A DNA stretch of 12,966 nt from NCBI GenBank assembly GCA_002362155.1, contig DETN01000147.1, positions 1 to 12,966 on the forward strand, given 5' to 3'. Source of the DNA: Lachnospiraceae bacterium UBA3287 (GTDB lineage: Bacteria; Bacillota; Clostridia; Lachnospirales; Lachnospiraceae). The notes under the pieces are model-generated. The model had not been told where the DNA came from. It searched no databases and saw only the letters and a list, made by a program, of their open reading frames with translations. Of the stretch, positions 1-6,649 are shown one piece after another. Both the position numbers and the translations under genes were made by a program. How positions within the stretch are numbered: position 1 is the first letter of the stretch; each line of letters starts with the position of its first letter.

Positions 1-1
1 C

Positions 2-1333
2 ATGAAAAGTAAAGGCCCTGTCGTTCCCTGGAGCATGGGAGCGCATCTCAGAAGAAGGAGGGAGAAAGCGGGACAGCAGGTGTGCGGACTTTCGTGGAAA
101 GAAAAAAGACCGCGTTCCTCCACGCCCATGCGGTGCAGCTGCTCCTATGGACGTGGTATCCCGCGGATTATAATGAAGAGCAGCACCTGCACATTCGCCC
201 CCGGCAAGGAAGACAGCCTTGAGGCATCTCTTACATACGGCAAAAAGACCTACGCCATCAGCGACAAAAAGGAAGGCTACCGCTTCGGGGCTTCCTGCAC
301 CTGCGGAAGATACCATTGTCCTCATATTTGCGCCGCCGGCGGCATTCTGAACGAACGGTTCCGGAAGCTGAAGCACGACTATATCGTCTCCGATCTGCCC
401 CTGGACAAGAGCCTGTTCCTGGATCCTTACCTCACAGAAGCCGCAGGATCCATGGAGAATAAGGAACCGGACCAGGAACTTGTGGAGACGGCCCGGAAGG
501 TCACAAAGCTCCTTTGCGATGCGGGCAGCGAAGACTACTACTGGGATTTCCACGAATACCTTCTGGATCTGTCCCCCGACTTCTACGAAGCCCGCTTCCT
601 GGAGGAAAGCTATCCCTATCTTCTTGCCGCTCTTTTCGAGGATCCCGGTTACAGAAGAGAGGTTCTGGATACAGGAGAGTATGCCGAACCTTACGATTAC
701 GAGGAAAGGCAGCACCGTTCCAACCGGGCCAGCTTCAAGAGAGTCCTGAAAAGCTATCAGCTCCATGTCAGAGAACTGGAAAAGGGCGGCTATAAGGAAG
801 ATCCCTTCAAGGAATTCCTCTTAAAATACCGGGGCGGCCTGAAGGACCTGCTCCATTACTATGCCTCCGTCAAGGCAAAGCCCGCAAAGCGGGACCTGCC
901 TTATCTTCGTCAGATCGCAGCCCTGCCGGATCCTGATATAAGTGAGCTGAAAGCTGCCGCTGCCAAGCTGGATTCCATGGCAGATGATAAGGAAGCCCTG
1001 GAAATCTTCCGCCTGCTGGCCGGCAGGATTCCGGCGGATGAGATCGCAGCTTTCTACAGCGGCCTGAAAAATATCACCATGGGCTTTTTCGACATGAAAA
1101 AACTTTCCCTGGAAGACCAGATGAAAGCGGCTTTCCATGTCCCCCTGACCGGGGAAAGCTTTACCTATATCATGGACCAGGTGCTCGCCGGAGCGGATGA
1201 CAAGGTAAAAGGAACATTTATCCTCCACTCGACGGAACAGGCCTCTGTTTCAGGGAGCGCGGCGCTGAAAAGAAAATCGCCGACGCTGCGGCCGCACTTT
1301 CCGACGCCCGCCTGCTTCTGTCCCATGTGGTAA
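2..1333 (+). CDS. SWIM zinc finger N-terminal part of a frameshifted SNF2 protein
   Basis: This open frame encodes the N-terminal part of a SWIM/SNF2 protein. A SWIM zinc-binding motif is visible at residues 99-108 (C99-x-C101-x4-C106-x-H108), preceded by the usual short beta-rich stretch (YGKKTYAISDKKEGYRFGA). SWIM fingers are thought to bind DNA or protein, and in bacteria they are often linked to SNF2 ATPases. After it come about 300 residues of acidic/aromatic, probably helical sequence that I do not recognise. The last 25-30 residues (after about residue 415) are atypical, Ser/Pro/Arg-rich, and look like out-of-frame translation. The natural protein almost certainly continues in the frame of the next entry. 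The start is unsure. The ATG at base 2 lies on the window edge and the gene may begin further left. The ATG at 173 (residue 58) has no good ribosome binding site, and residues 1-57 are Arg/Ser-rich and unlike the rest. Confidence 0.7.
   Translation: MKSKGPVVPWSMGAHLRRRREKAGQQVCGLSWKEKRPRSSTPMRCSCSYGRGIPRIIMKSSTCTFAPGKEDSLEASLTYGKKTYAISDKKEGYRFGASCTCGRYHCPHICAAGGILNERFRKLKHDYIVSDLPLDKSLFLDPYLTEAAGSMENKEPDQELVETARKVTKLLCDAGSEDYYWDFHEYLLDLSPDFYEARFLEESYPYLLAALFEDPGYRREVLDTGEYAEPYDYEERQHRSNRASFKRVLKSYQLHVRELEKGGYKEDPFKEFLLKYRGGLKDLLHYYASVKAKPAKRDLPYLRQIAALPDPDISELKAAAAKLDSMADDKEALEIFRLLAGRIPADEIAAFYSGLKNITMGFFDMKKLSLEDQMKAAFHVPLTGESFTYIMDQVLAGADDKVKGTFILHSTEQASVSGSAALKRKSPTLRPHFPTPACFCPMW
1234..1262 (+). 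other. Apparent frameshift joining the SWIM and SNF2 reading frames
   Basis: The upstream frame reads sensibly to about codon 1241-1246 (HSTEQAS) and then degenerates. The downstream SNF2 frame is open only from 1201 (TGA at 1198-1200) and reads sensibly from about 1249 (FRERGAEKKIADAAAALSDA), straight into the SNF2 protein. Between 1201 and the GTG at 1327 the SNF2 frame has no ATG, GTG or TTG codon, and the GTG has no ribosome binding site. A single base missing near 1247 would fuse both frames. No canonical -1 slippery heptamer lies at the transition; the nearby A-rich stretch at 1268-1276 is downstream of where the SNF2 frame already looks native. A real mutation or an assembly/base-calling error are both possible. 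Confidence 0.7.
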
Positions 1334-4300
1334 AAACCCTGAAGATAAAAGGCATCCTCCCGGCACCTGAGGGCGACCCCAAAAAGGAGATGGCCTCCTA
1401 TTTTGCCTGCGCCTACGAATTTGTCAACAGGGACTCCTCCTTCTACTGTGATTTCACGGTCAGAGATCCAGGAAGCGGCCGTATCCTCCTCTGGGCCAGA
1501 GAAGAAGACCATCTGCTTTCTTCCGTAAGGACCGGCTTCACAGACGACCGGTATCCCCCCGAGCTGATCCGCAAAGTCTGCGTGGAGGGCAGGGAGGACG
1601 CCTATCAGGCCGGATATATAAAGAACCGGGACGCTGTGGACGCCTTTCTCTTTGAAAAAAAGAACAAAAAGTTTGCAGAAGCCTACCGCAGGCTCTGCCG
1701 TTCCTTTGAGGATGAAGGAAAGCTTCCCCTGGCCGCCACGGAAAAGGCCCGGATCGACTGGCTGCTCTACAGGAGCGACGGAGCCTCCTGCGCCCTGGCT
1801 TTCAAGGTGGGCACCTCCAGGAAATACGTAGTCAAAGACGCTTCCGAATTCCTGCAGGCCTTCAGGACCGGACAGACCTCCGGTTACGGCAAGGACCTGG
1901 TCCTGACCCACGACCCCGACAACCTGGAGGAAGCCGACGGGGCGGCGGTAAGGCTTCTGATGAGCGCCCGCTATACCAAAGGGCGCAGCTCCGACAAAGG
2001 AAACAAACGCTATATCACTGTGGGAGAAAGCCTTTTCGCAAACCTGCTGGAAATCCTCTCCGGCCGGACCGTCTTCTACAACGAGATCCCCTGTCTCCTG
2101 CGCCTGGAGCCCAGAAGGATCCGGCTGAGGATCTCCGCCTCCTACGTGCTTTCCACGGACCTTTCTTCTTCCGGCCAGGAATTCATCAGCCTGATGGGCA
2201 GAGGATACCTTCTGACCAGGCAGAAGGACGGCTCCTGCGTCATGGACCGGGTGGAAGGCACGAACGATGAAATGAGCCTGATCGACCTGGTCTGCAAAAA
2301 TCCTTCCGTGAACATAAAGCCCATCCTGAAGGACTTTCAGGCCAATGTTTACTCCCGGTTCTTCGAATCCTTCGACCTGGACAAAAAGATCCGGCCCCAG
2401 TTCGCCCTGAGCGAGCTTCGTCTGAACACCTATTTTGATCTGGAAAACTCCGTCATCACAGCAAGGACGGTCATCCTCCGGGACGGAAAGGAGATCCCGG
2501 CAGAGGACCTGTCCAGAAGGATCGATCAGGTGAAGCTGGAGCTTCTGCAAAACTACCTGGCCTCCCTCGGCTTTTCGGACGGGGTCCTGGCGGACGAGTC
2601 CGGCATCCTCTCCTTCTTCAGGCTGGATTTCTCCCGGATGAAGAGCCTGACCAACGTCTATCTGTCCGAAAATCTGCAGAACAAGGAGCTGAGGTCCGTG
2701 GGCCGGCCCGTGATCCGGGTCACCTATCAGAGCGGTCTGGTGAATGTTTTCCTGGAAAAGAGCGAATTCAGCCAGGCAGAGCTGGAAAAGATCGTACTGG
2801 GTCTTCGGAAAAAGAAAAAATACATCATGCTAAACGGTGACCGGATCGTGGATCTTGACAGCGAGGCGGCCAGGGACCTGGGAGACGCCATCCAGGACTT
2901 CGGAATGGATCCGGGGGACCTGTACAAAAAGAAGACCGTCTCCTTCATCACCGCCATCAAGGCCTTTTCCCACCAGAAGAGCTGCCGCGTGGACAAGTAT
3001 CTCCGGGACATGATCGAAGAGATCCGCAGCTTCAAGGAGGCGGATCTGCAGCCGCCTGTCCTGAACGGGACCCTCAGGGGCTACCAGGAGGAGGGCTTCA
3101 AGTGGATGAGCGTCCTTTCCAGATACGGTATGGGCGGGATCCTGGCGGACGACATGGGACTTGGCAAGACCATCCAGGTCATCGCCCTGATCAAGTCCGA
3201 CGAAACGCCCGGCCCCAGCCTGGTGGTCTGTCCCAAGAGCCTGGTCTTCAACTGGATCAGCGAATTCGCCAGATTCGATGGGACCCTGAAGGTAAAGGCC
3301 ATCTACGGACCTGAAGCCGCAAGGCGCCAGATCATCTCTTCCATCGACTACGGCAGACGGGAAGTCTATATCACTTCCTACGACTCCCTCCGCATCGACA
3401 TAGACAAATACACCGGCCAGTTCTGCTACGGCATCCTGGACGAGGCCCAGTATATCAAAAACGTCCACGCCCAGAAGACCCGGTCCGTCAAGGAGCTGAA
3501 GGTCCGCCACCGCTTTGCCCTGACGGGGACCCCCATCGAGAACAGCGTGATCGACTTGTGGAGCATCTTTGACTACATCATGCCCGGCTACTTCGAAGAG
3601 CTGAGCCGCTTCAAAGACTCTCCTGCAGACGCCATCGCCAGAAAGGCAGGGCCTTTTATCCTCAGACGGGTCAAGGGCGACGTCCTGGAGGATCTGCCTT
3701 CCAAGTACGAGACCATTCTTTCCGCGGACATGAGCAGGGGGCAGAGAAAGGTATACGACGCCATGCGCCTGGAAGCCAGGAAAGCCCTGGAGGAAGGAGG
3801 AAAAGCCTTCGATATCCTTCCCTACCTCACCAGACTGCGCCAGGTCTGCGTGGACCCCGGCATGTTCCTGGAGGGCTATAAGGGAGGCAGCGGAAAGCTG
3901 GAAATGCTCTCCGAACTCATTCCCGAATATCTGGACCAGGGCCACCGGATCCTGGTCTTTTCCCAGTTCGTAAAAGCTCTGGACTCCGTCCGGGCCCTGC
4001 TGGAAAAGAAGAACATCCCCTTCTATTTCCTGAGCGGCAGCACCTCCGCAAAAGACCGTCTGGACATGATGGATTCCTTCAACAGCGCCGGCGGCATCGA
4101 CGTATTCCTGATCTCCCTCAAGGCCGGCGGCACCGGTCTGAACCTGACCGGGGCGGATACCGTGATCCATCTGGATCCCTGGTGGAACGTGGCCGCGGAA
4201 AACCAGGCCTCTGACCGGACCCACAGGATCGGCCAGACCAGGAACGTGGAGGTCATCAAGCTGATCGCCGCGGACAGCATCGAACAGAGAGTGGTAGAAC

Positions 4301-4401
4301 TGCAGGAGATCAAAAAGGAAGTCATAAAACAGGTCATTTCCGACGACGACGGATCCGTCACCAGCGCAAGGCTGGAGGATATCGCCTTCGTTCTGGAATA
4401 A
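1327..4401 (+). CDS. SNF2-family ATPase/helicase with SNF2-associated domain (C-terminal part of the frameshifted gene)
   Basis: This is a SNF2-type superfamily 2 ATPase, expected to use ATP to translocate on double-stranded DNA and remodel nucleoprotein rather than unwind strands. Numbering is from the GTG at 1327. Residues about 155-545 resemble the bacterial SNF2-helicase-associated domain (LAFKVGTSRKYVVKDASEFL). RecA lobe 1 has motif I (DDMGLGKT, 608-615), motif II DEAQ (705-708) and motif III (TGTPIEN, 733-739). Lobe 2 has RILVFSQF, KAGGTGLNLTGAD, DPWWNVAAENQASDR and HRIGQ (966-970), so both lobes look intact. The GTG is only the first possible start codon in this frame; it lacks a ribosome binding site and the frame is open back to 1201. 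I therefore think translation normally enters from the SWIM-encoding frame, giving a protein of about 1,400 residues. A strong terminator follows at 4455-4491. Close relatives are SNF2 proteins of Clostridia with an N-terminal SWIM finger. Confidence 0.88.
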   Translation: MVKTLKIKGILPAPEGDPKKEMASYFACAYEFVNRDSSFYCDFTVRDPGSGRILLWAREEDHLLSSVRTGFTDDRYPPELIRKVCVEGREDAYQAGYIKNRDAVDAFLFEKKNKKFAEAYRRLCRSFEDEGKLPLAATEKARIDWLLYRSDGASCALAFKVGTSRKYVVKDASEFLQAFRTGQTSGYGKDLVLTHDPDNLEEADGAAVRLLMSARYTKGRSSDKGNKRYITVGESLFANLLEILSGRTVFYNEIPCLLRLEPRRIRLRISASYVLSTDLSSSGQEFISLMGRGYLLTRQKDGSCVMDRVEGTNDEMSLIDLVCKNPSVNIKPILKDFQANVYSRFFESFDLDKKIRPQFALSELRLNTYFDLENSVITARTVILRDGKEIPAEDLSRRIDQVKLELLQNYLASLGFSDGVLADESGILSFFRLDFSRMKSLTNVYLSENLQNKELRSVGRPVIRVTYQSGLVNVFLEKSEFSQAELEKIVLGLRKKKKYIMLNGDRIVDLDSEAARDLGDAIQDFGMDPGDLYKKKTVSFITAIKAFSHQKSCRVDKYLRDMIEEIRSFKEADLQPPVLNGTLRGYQEEGFKWMSVLSRYGMGGILADDMGLGKTIQVIALIKSDETPGPSLVVCPKSLVFNWISEFARFDGTLKVKAIYGPEAARRQIISSIDYGRREVYITSYDSLRIDIDKYTGQFCYGILDEAQYIKNVHAQKTRSVKELKVRHRFALTGTPIENSVIDLWSIFDYIMPGYFEELSRFKDSPADAIARKAGPFILRRVKGDVLEDLPSKYETILSADMSRGQRKVYDAMRLEARKALEEGGKAFDILPYLTRLRQVCVDPGMFLEGYKGGSGKLEMLSELIPEYLDQGHRILVFSQFVKALDSVRALLEKKNIPFYFLSGSTSAKDRLDMMDSFNSAGGIDVFLISLKAGGTGLNLTGADTVIHLDPWWNVAAENQASDRTHRIGQTRNVEVIKLIAADSIEQRVVELQEIKKEVIKQVISDDDGSVTSARLEDIAFVLE

Positions 4402-4454
4402 AGGCTTGCCGGCTGTTTCCTGACCTGCTATTACATCTTTCAGAGAAAAACGCG

Positions 4455-4491
4455 ATGAGCCGGCTGCGCCCTGCAGCCGGCTCACTTTATT
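4455..4491. terminator. Bidirectional intrinsic terminator between convergent genes
   Basis: An 11-bp perfect stem (4456-4466 with 4474-4484; core GAGCCGGCTG/CAGCCGGCTC) has a 7-base loop. On the plus strand it is followed by a U-rich tract (4485-4500). On the minus strand, the complement of the A run at 4446-4450 supplies five U's. It can end both the SNF2 gene from the left and the membrane protein gene from the right. Confidence 0.88.
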
Positions 4492-4526
4492 TCTCTTTTA
4501 TCCCAGGTCTCTGTCCCGGCTTTCTT

Positions 4527-5663
4527 TCATTTCTTTTCCGCTTCCTTTTTCGCCTGCTCCTTCTGCCTTGGCAGATACTGGAGAGCGATCCTGTTCTCCG
4601 GGTGAACGTCCACCAGGTAGAGCACCGCAAGGAACAGCCACTCCGCGGGCTTCATGGCCAGGTAGACCAGGTCGCAGGCGGCCTGGTTTTTCCTGATCAG
4701 GTCCGCCACCGGAAAGCCGTATCTGTCATAGAAGCTGCGGATCCTGCGGTGGGCGGCAGGCGTCCTTTCCTCCAGCACATTTTCGAAGGCGTTGGCGATC
4801 ATGAGCTGGCGGTTCACCACCACTTTGTGGCCGTGGCGGACCCCCAGCCTGAGGGGCTTTACGACCCTTCTGTGGCCTCCCGCCGCCGCGGTGCACAGAT
4901 AATGCTCGTCAAAATAGATGTTCTGGGGGCCTGTCTGCCGGGACAGGGTCCAGTCCGTCGTGTTTGTCCAGGCCTTGATCAGGGCGTCCGGCTCCTGGCC
5001 CAGGAGGATCAGAAGAAGCAGAAGAATGCCCAGCAGGGGAAGGGCGAAGGCAAACGCCCACAGAGGCCATTTTTCCGCCTGCATAAGCCTCCTGTTCATG
5101 GCCCTGATCCATCTGTTTTTTCCGAAATCCGGCCGGGCGTGAGCGTCCGCCTCATTCCATTCCTTTATCTTCTGCCGGATGATGGTGATGCCGATAAAGA
5201 AAAGATTCATGGGAAGGACCAGGCAGGGGGCCATGTTCTCCACATGATTCACCACCTGCAGGGACCAGAGGACCTGCACGGCCAGAAGAAGGTACATGGC
5301 CGCCATACACAGGACCGATACCAGAGGCGGCGTTTTATTTACGTCGCAGGCTGTAAGAATGGCGGCCCCCAGGATCCCGATAAGGCAGATCAGGCCGAGG
5401 GTCAGCCAGCCCCCTGTCCATACGGGCTGATGCAGCTGGGAGTTTACGAGCTGTTCGCTCCAGGCCTGATCCAGCTGCACGTCCATAAAAGACATGAAGA
5501 TCACGGTTTCCAGGGTCCCCAGGACCGGGGTAAGGATCCACATGATATATTTCAGGGTCCTGTTTCTGTATTCCCGGAAGATCCCGAGGAAATTATAGAA
5601 GCTGAGAACAGCCGGCATGGCAAGGCATGCCAGAATGATAAGCATAGCGGCGGCTGAAGACAT
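4527..5663 (-). CDS. Polytopic membrane protein, DUF6688-like, function unknown
   Basis: The product is a 378-residue membrane protein with about six predicted hydrophobic segments: roughly residues 5-25, 37-58, 84-104, 113-136, 144-162 and 200-222. A soluble C-terminal region follows (about 223-378) and ends in a Lys/Glu-rich tail. That region is rich in His, Arg and Tyr: YLCTAAAGGHRRVVKPLRLG, then RHGHKVVVNRQLMIANAFE (276-294), LEERTPAAHRRIRSFYDRYG and PENRIALQYL. From memory this pattern resembles DUF6688, a family of unknown function in Firmicutes and Bacteroidetes; I could not run a search. I chose the ATG at 5663 because AGAGG lies about 11 bases upstream. A GTG four codons earlier (5675) is the alternative. 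The gene stands alone, facing the left-hand SNF2 gene across a shared terminator. Nothing visible links it to its neighbours in function. Confidence 0.8.
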   Translation of the reverse strand: MSSAAAMLIILACLAMPAVLSFYNFLGIFREYRNRTLKYIMWILTPVLGTLETVIFMSFMDVQLDQAWSEQLVNSQLHQPVWTGGWLTLGLICLIGILGAAILTACDVNKTPPLVSVLCMAAMYLLLAVQVLWSLQVVNHVENMAPCLVLPMNLFFIGITIIRQKIKEWNEADAHARPDFGKNRWIRAMNRRLMQAEKWPLWAFAFALPLLGILLLLLILLGQEPDALIKAWTNTTDWTLSRQTGPQNIYFDEHYLCTAAAGGHRRVVKPLRLGVRHGHKVVVNRQLMIANAFENVLEERTPAAHRRIRSFYDRYGFPVADLIRKNQAACDLVYLAMKPAEWLFLAVLYLVDVHPENRIALQYLPRQKEQAKKEAEKK

Positions 5664-5730
5664 TTCCTGATGCACCTCTTTTTCTGAATAGGACAGGGGG
5701 CTCTTTGTTTCCCCTGCACGGCCGGCTTTT

Positions 5731-5736
5731 ATTATA
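5731..5736 (-). promoter_or_regulatory. Candidate -10 box for the membrane protein gene
   Basis: On the minus strand this reads TATAAT, about 70 bases upstream of the ATG at 5663. No convincing -35 box is present at 16-18 bases, so this rests on one perfect hexamer and its position between the upstream operon's terminator and the gene. Confidence 0.4.
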
Positions 5737-5803
5737 TACCTCCTCCGCCTCCCCTGGGCGCAGAGTCTGATAACCGCGCGGCCTCATTGGCGCGGAATAC
5801 ATG

Positions 5804-5843
5804 AAAAAATCAGACACCGCCCCCGGAGGGAATGGTGTCTGAT
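5804..5843 (-). terminator. Intrinsic terminator of the SNF2-SWIM operon
   Basis: A 10-bp perfect stem (5809-5818 with 5834-5843, ATCAGACACC/GGTGTCTGAT) has a 15-base loop that can pair further through CCC/GGG. In minus-strand sense it is followed by six U's (complement of the A run at 5804-5809, which overlaps the stem base). It lies about 50 bases after the stop codon of the SWIM gene. Confidence 0.85.
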
Positions 5844-5892
5844 CTGTGTCTCTTCCCGGACCTGTGCCACCGGAAAGCATCCTTCCGCTTTT

Positions 5893-6627
5893 TTACAGAA
5901 CGCCGAAGAGTCCCGTCAGGTCGGTCTCATGCAGGATCCTGTCCGTATCCACGTCCGCGTTCTGAAGCATGCTTTCCACCTTGTTTTCCAGGGTAACGTC
6001 TATGAAACGGTCTATATCTATGCCCCTCAGATGAAAAAAGAAAAAGGGATTCTCGTCGAAGCGCACGCCTATGCCGTACATGGCGGCAGCCACATGCTTG
6101 CACATAAGAGCCCAGTCCGGACAGGAGCAGATAAAGCTGATCTCGGCGGGGCTGGGGAAAAGTCCTCCCTCCGCCGTAAACAGATCCTGCAGTTCCTCCG
6201 GGAACTCTCCGTTGATCAGCTTGTCGATGGTCTTGATCTTCCTTCCGCAGCGTTCTATGATGGCCTGGCATTTTTCCTCGGAGAGGGGACTGATCCGGAT
6301 ATCCACCTTATAGGGCGTCTTGCGGCTGCCCTGGACCCGGGCTTCCACCCTGCCGGGCCGGATCTTAAGGTCCACCACCGTGCCGGAGCGGAAATAGCGG
6401 CGGCCTCTCTCCAGCCGGGAGGCATAATCCGCATACCTCTCCAGGTTTGCGCACCAGGCCTGCCCCCACCAGCTCTCGCAGATCTGCCCCTTCCCTTTAT
6501 GGGGCAGGACAGGTTCAAATTTCTGGCCCTTTTTCGCGGCGGCCTGCACGCTTGCCGCCGCCTTTTTCCTCAGGTCCTCCACAGCGGGCTGTGAATAGCT
6601 GATCCCTGTATTCCAATATCTGCTCAT
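5893..6627 (-). CDS. Free-standing SWIM zinc finger protein
   Basis: The product is a 244-residue protein with a SWIM motif at residues 167-178 (C167-x-C169-x6-C176-x-H178, CSCPDWALMCKH). The N-terminal part has the sequence typical of stand-alone bacterial SWIM proteins: SWWGQAWCANLERYADYASR, a basic RLERGRRYFRSG stretch, then a beta-rich VVDLKIRPGRVEARVQGSR. It ends with an Asp/Glu-rich tail. SWIM fingers are predicted nucleic-acid or protein binding modules. The gene begins 22 bases after the stop codon of the SNF2 gene, with AAGGA upstream of the ATG, and shares that operon's terminator. The SNF2-SWIM gene pair is a known arrangement (B. subtilis YwqA/YwqB is, from memory, an example), so the protein probably acts as a partner or targeting subunit of the neighbouring ATPase. 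Its biological role is unknown. Confidence 0.9.
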   Translation of the reverse strand: MSRYWNTGISYSQPAVEDLRKKAAASVQAAAKKGQKFEPVLPHKGKGQICESWWGQAWCANLERYADYASRLERGRRYFRSGTVVDLKIRPGRVEARVQGSRKTPYKVDIRISPLSEEKCQAIIERCGRKIKTIDKLINGEFPEELQDLFTAEGGLFPSPAEISFICSCPDWALMCKHVAAAMYGIGVRFDENPFFFFHLRGIDIDRFIDVTLENKVESMLQNADVDTDRILHETDLTGLFGVL

Positions 6628-6649
6628 ATGCTTCTCTTCCTTATCCCCT

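Noticed and set aside
10..222. Alternative plus-strand frame at the left edge containing LLLWTWYPADYNEEQH
   Set aside because: It looks somewhat protein-like but stops at about 220, matches nothing I know, and does not join the SWIM frame without a further shift.
1268..1276. A-rich run as a programmed -1 slippery site
   Set aside because: It does not form X-XXY-YYZ in the upstream frame, and the downstream frame already reads naturally before it.
1165..2550. Long open frame antisense to the left-hand SNF2 gene (another at 2830-4485)
   Set aside because: They lie opposite clearly conserved helicase motifs, show no recognisable domain, and are the expected by-product of GC-rich third codon positions.
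4455..5657. Plus-strand open frame opposite the membrane protein gene
   Set aside because: Its translation is Gln/Pro/Gly-rich without domain features, while the minus strand encodes clear membrane segments with a ribosome binding site.
5774..5795. Inverted repeat CCGCGC-N10-GCGCGG
   Set aside because: Six base pairs in GC-rich sequence without a U tract; it lies between a terminator and a weak promoter and could easily be chance.
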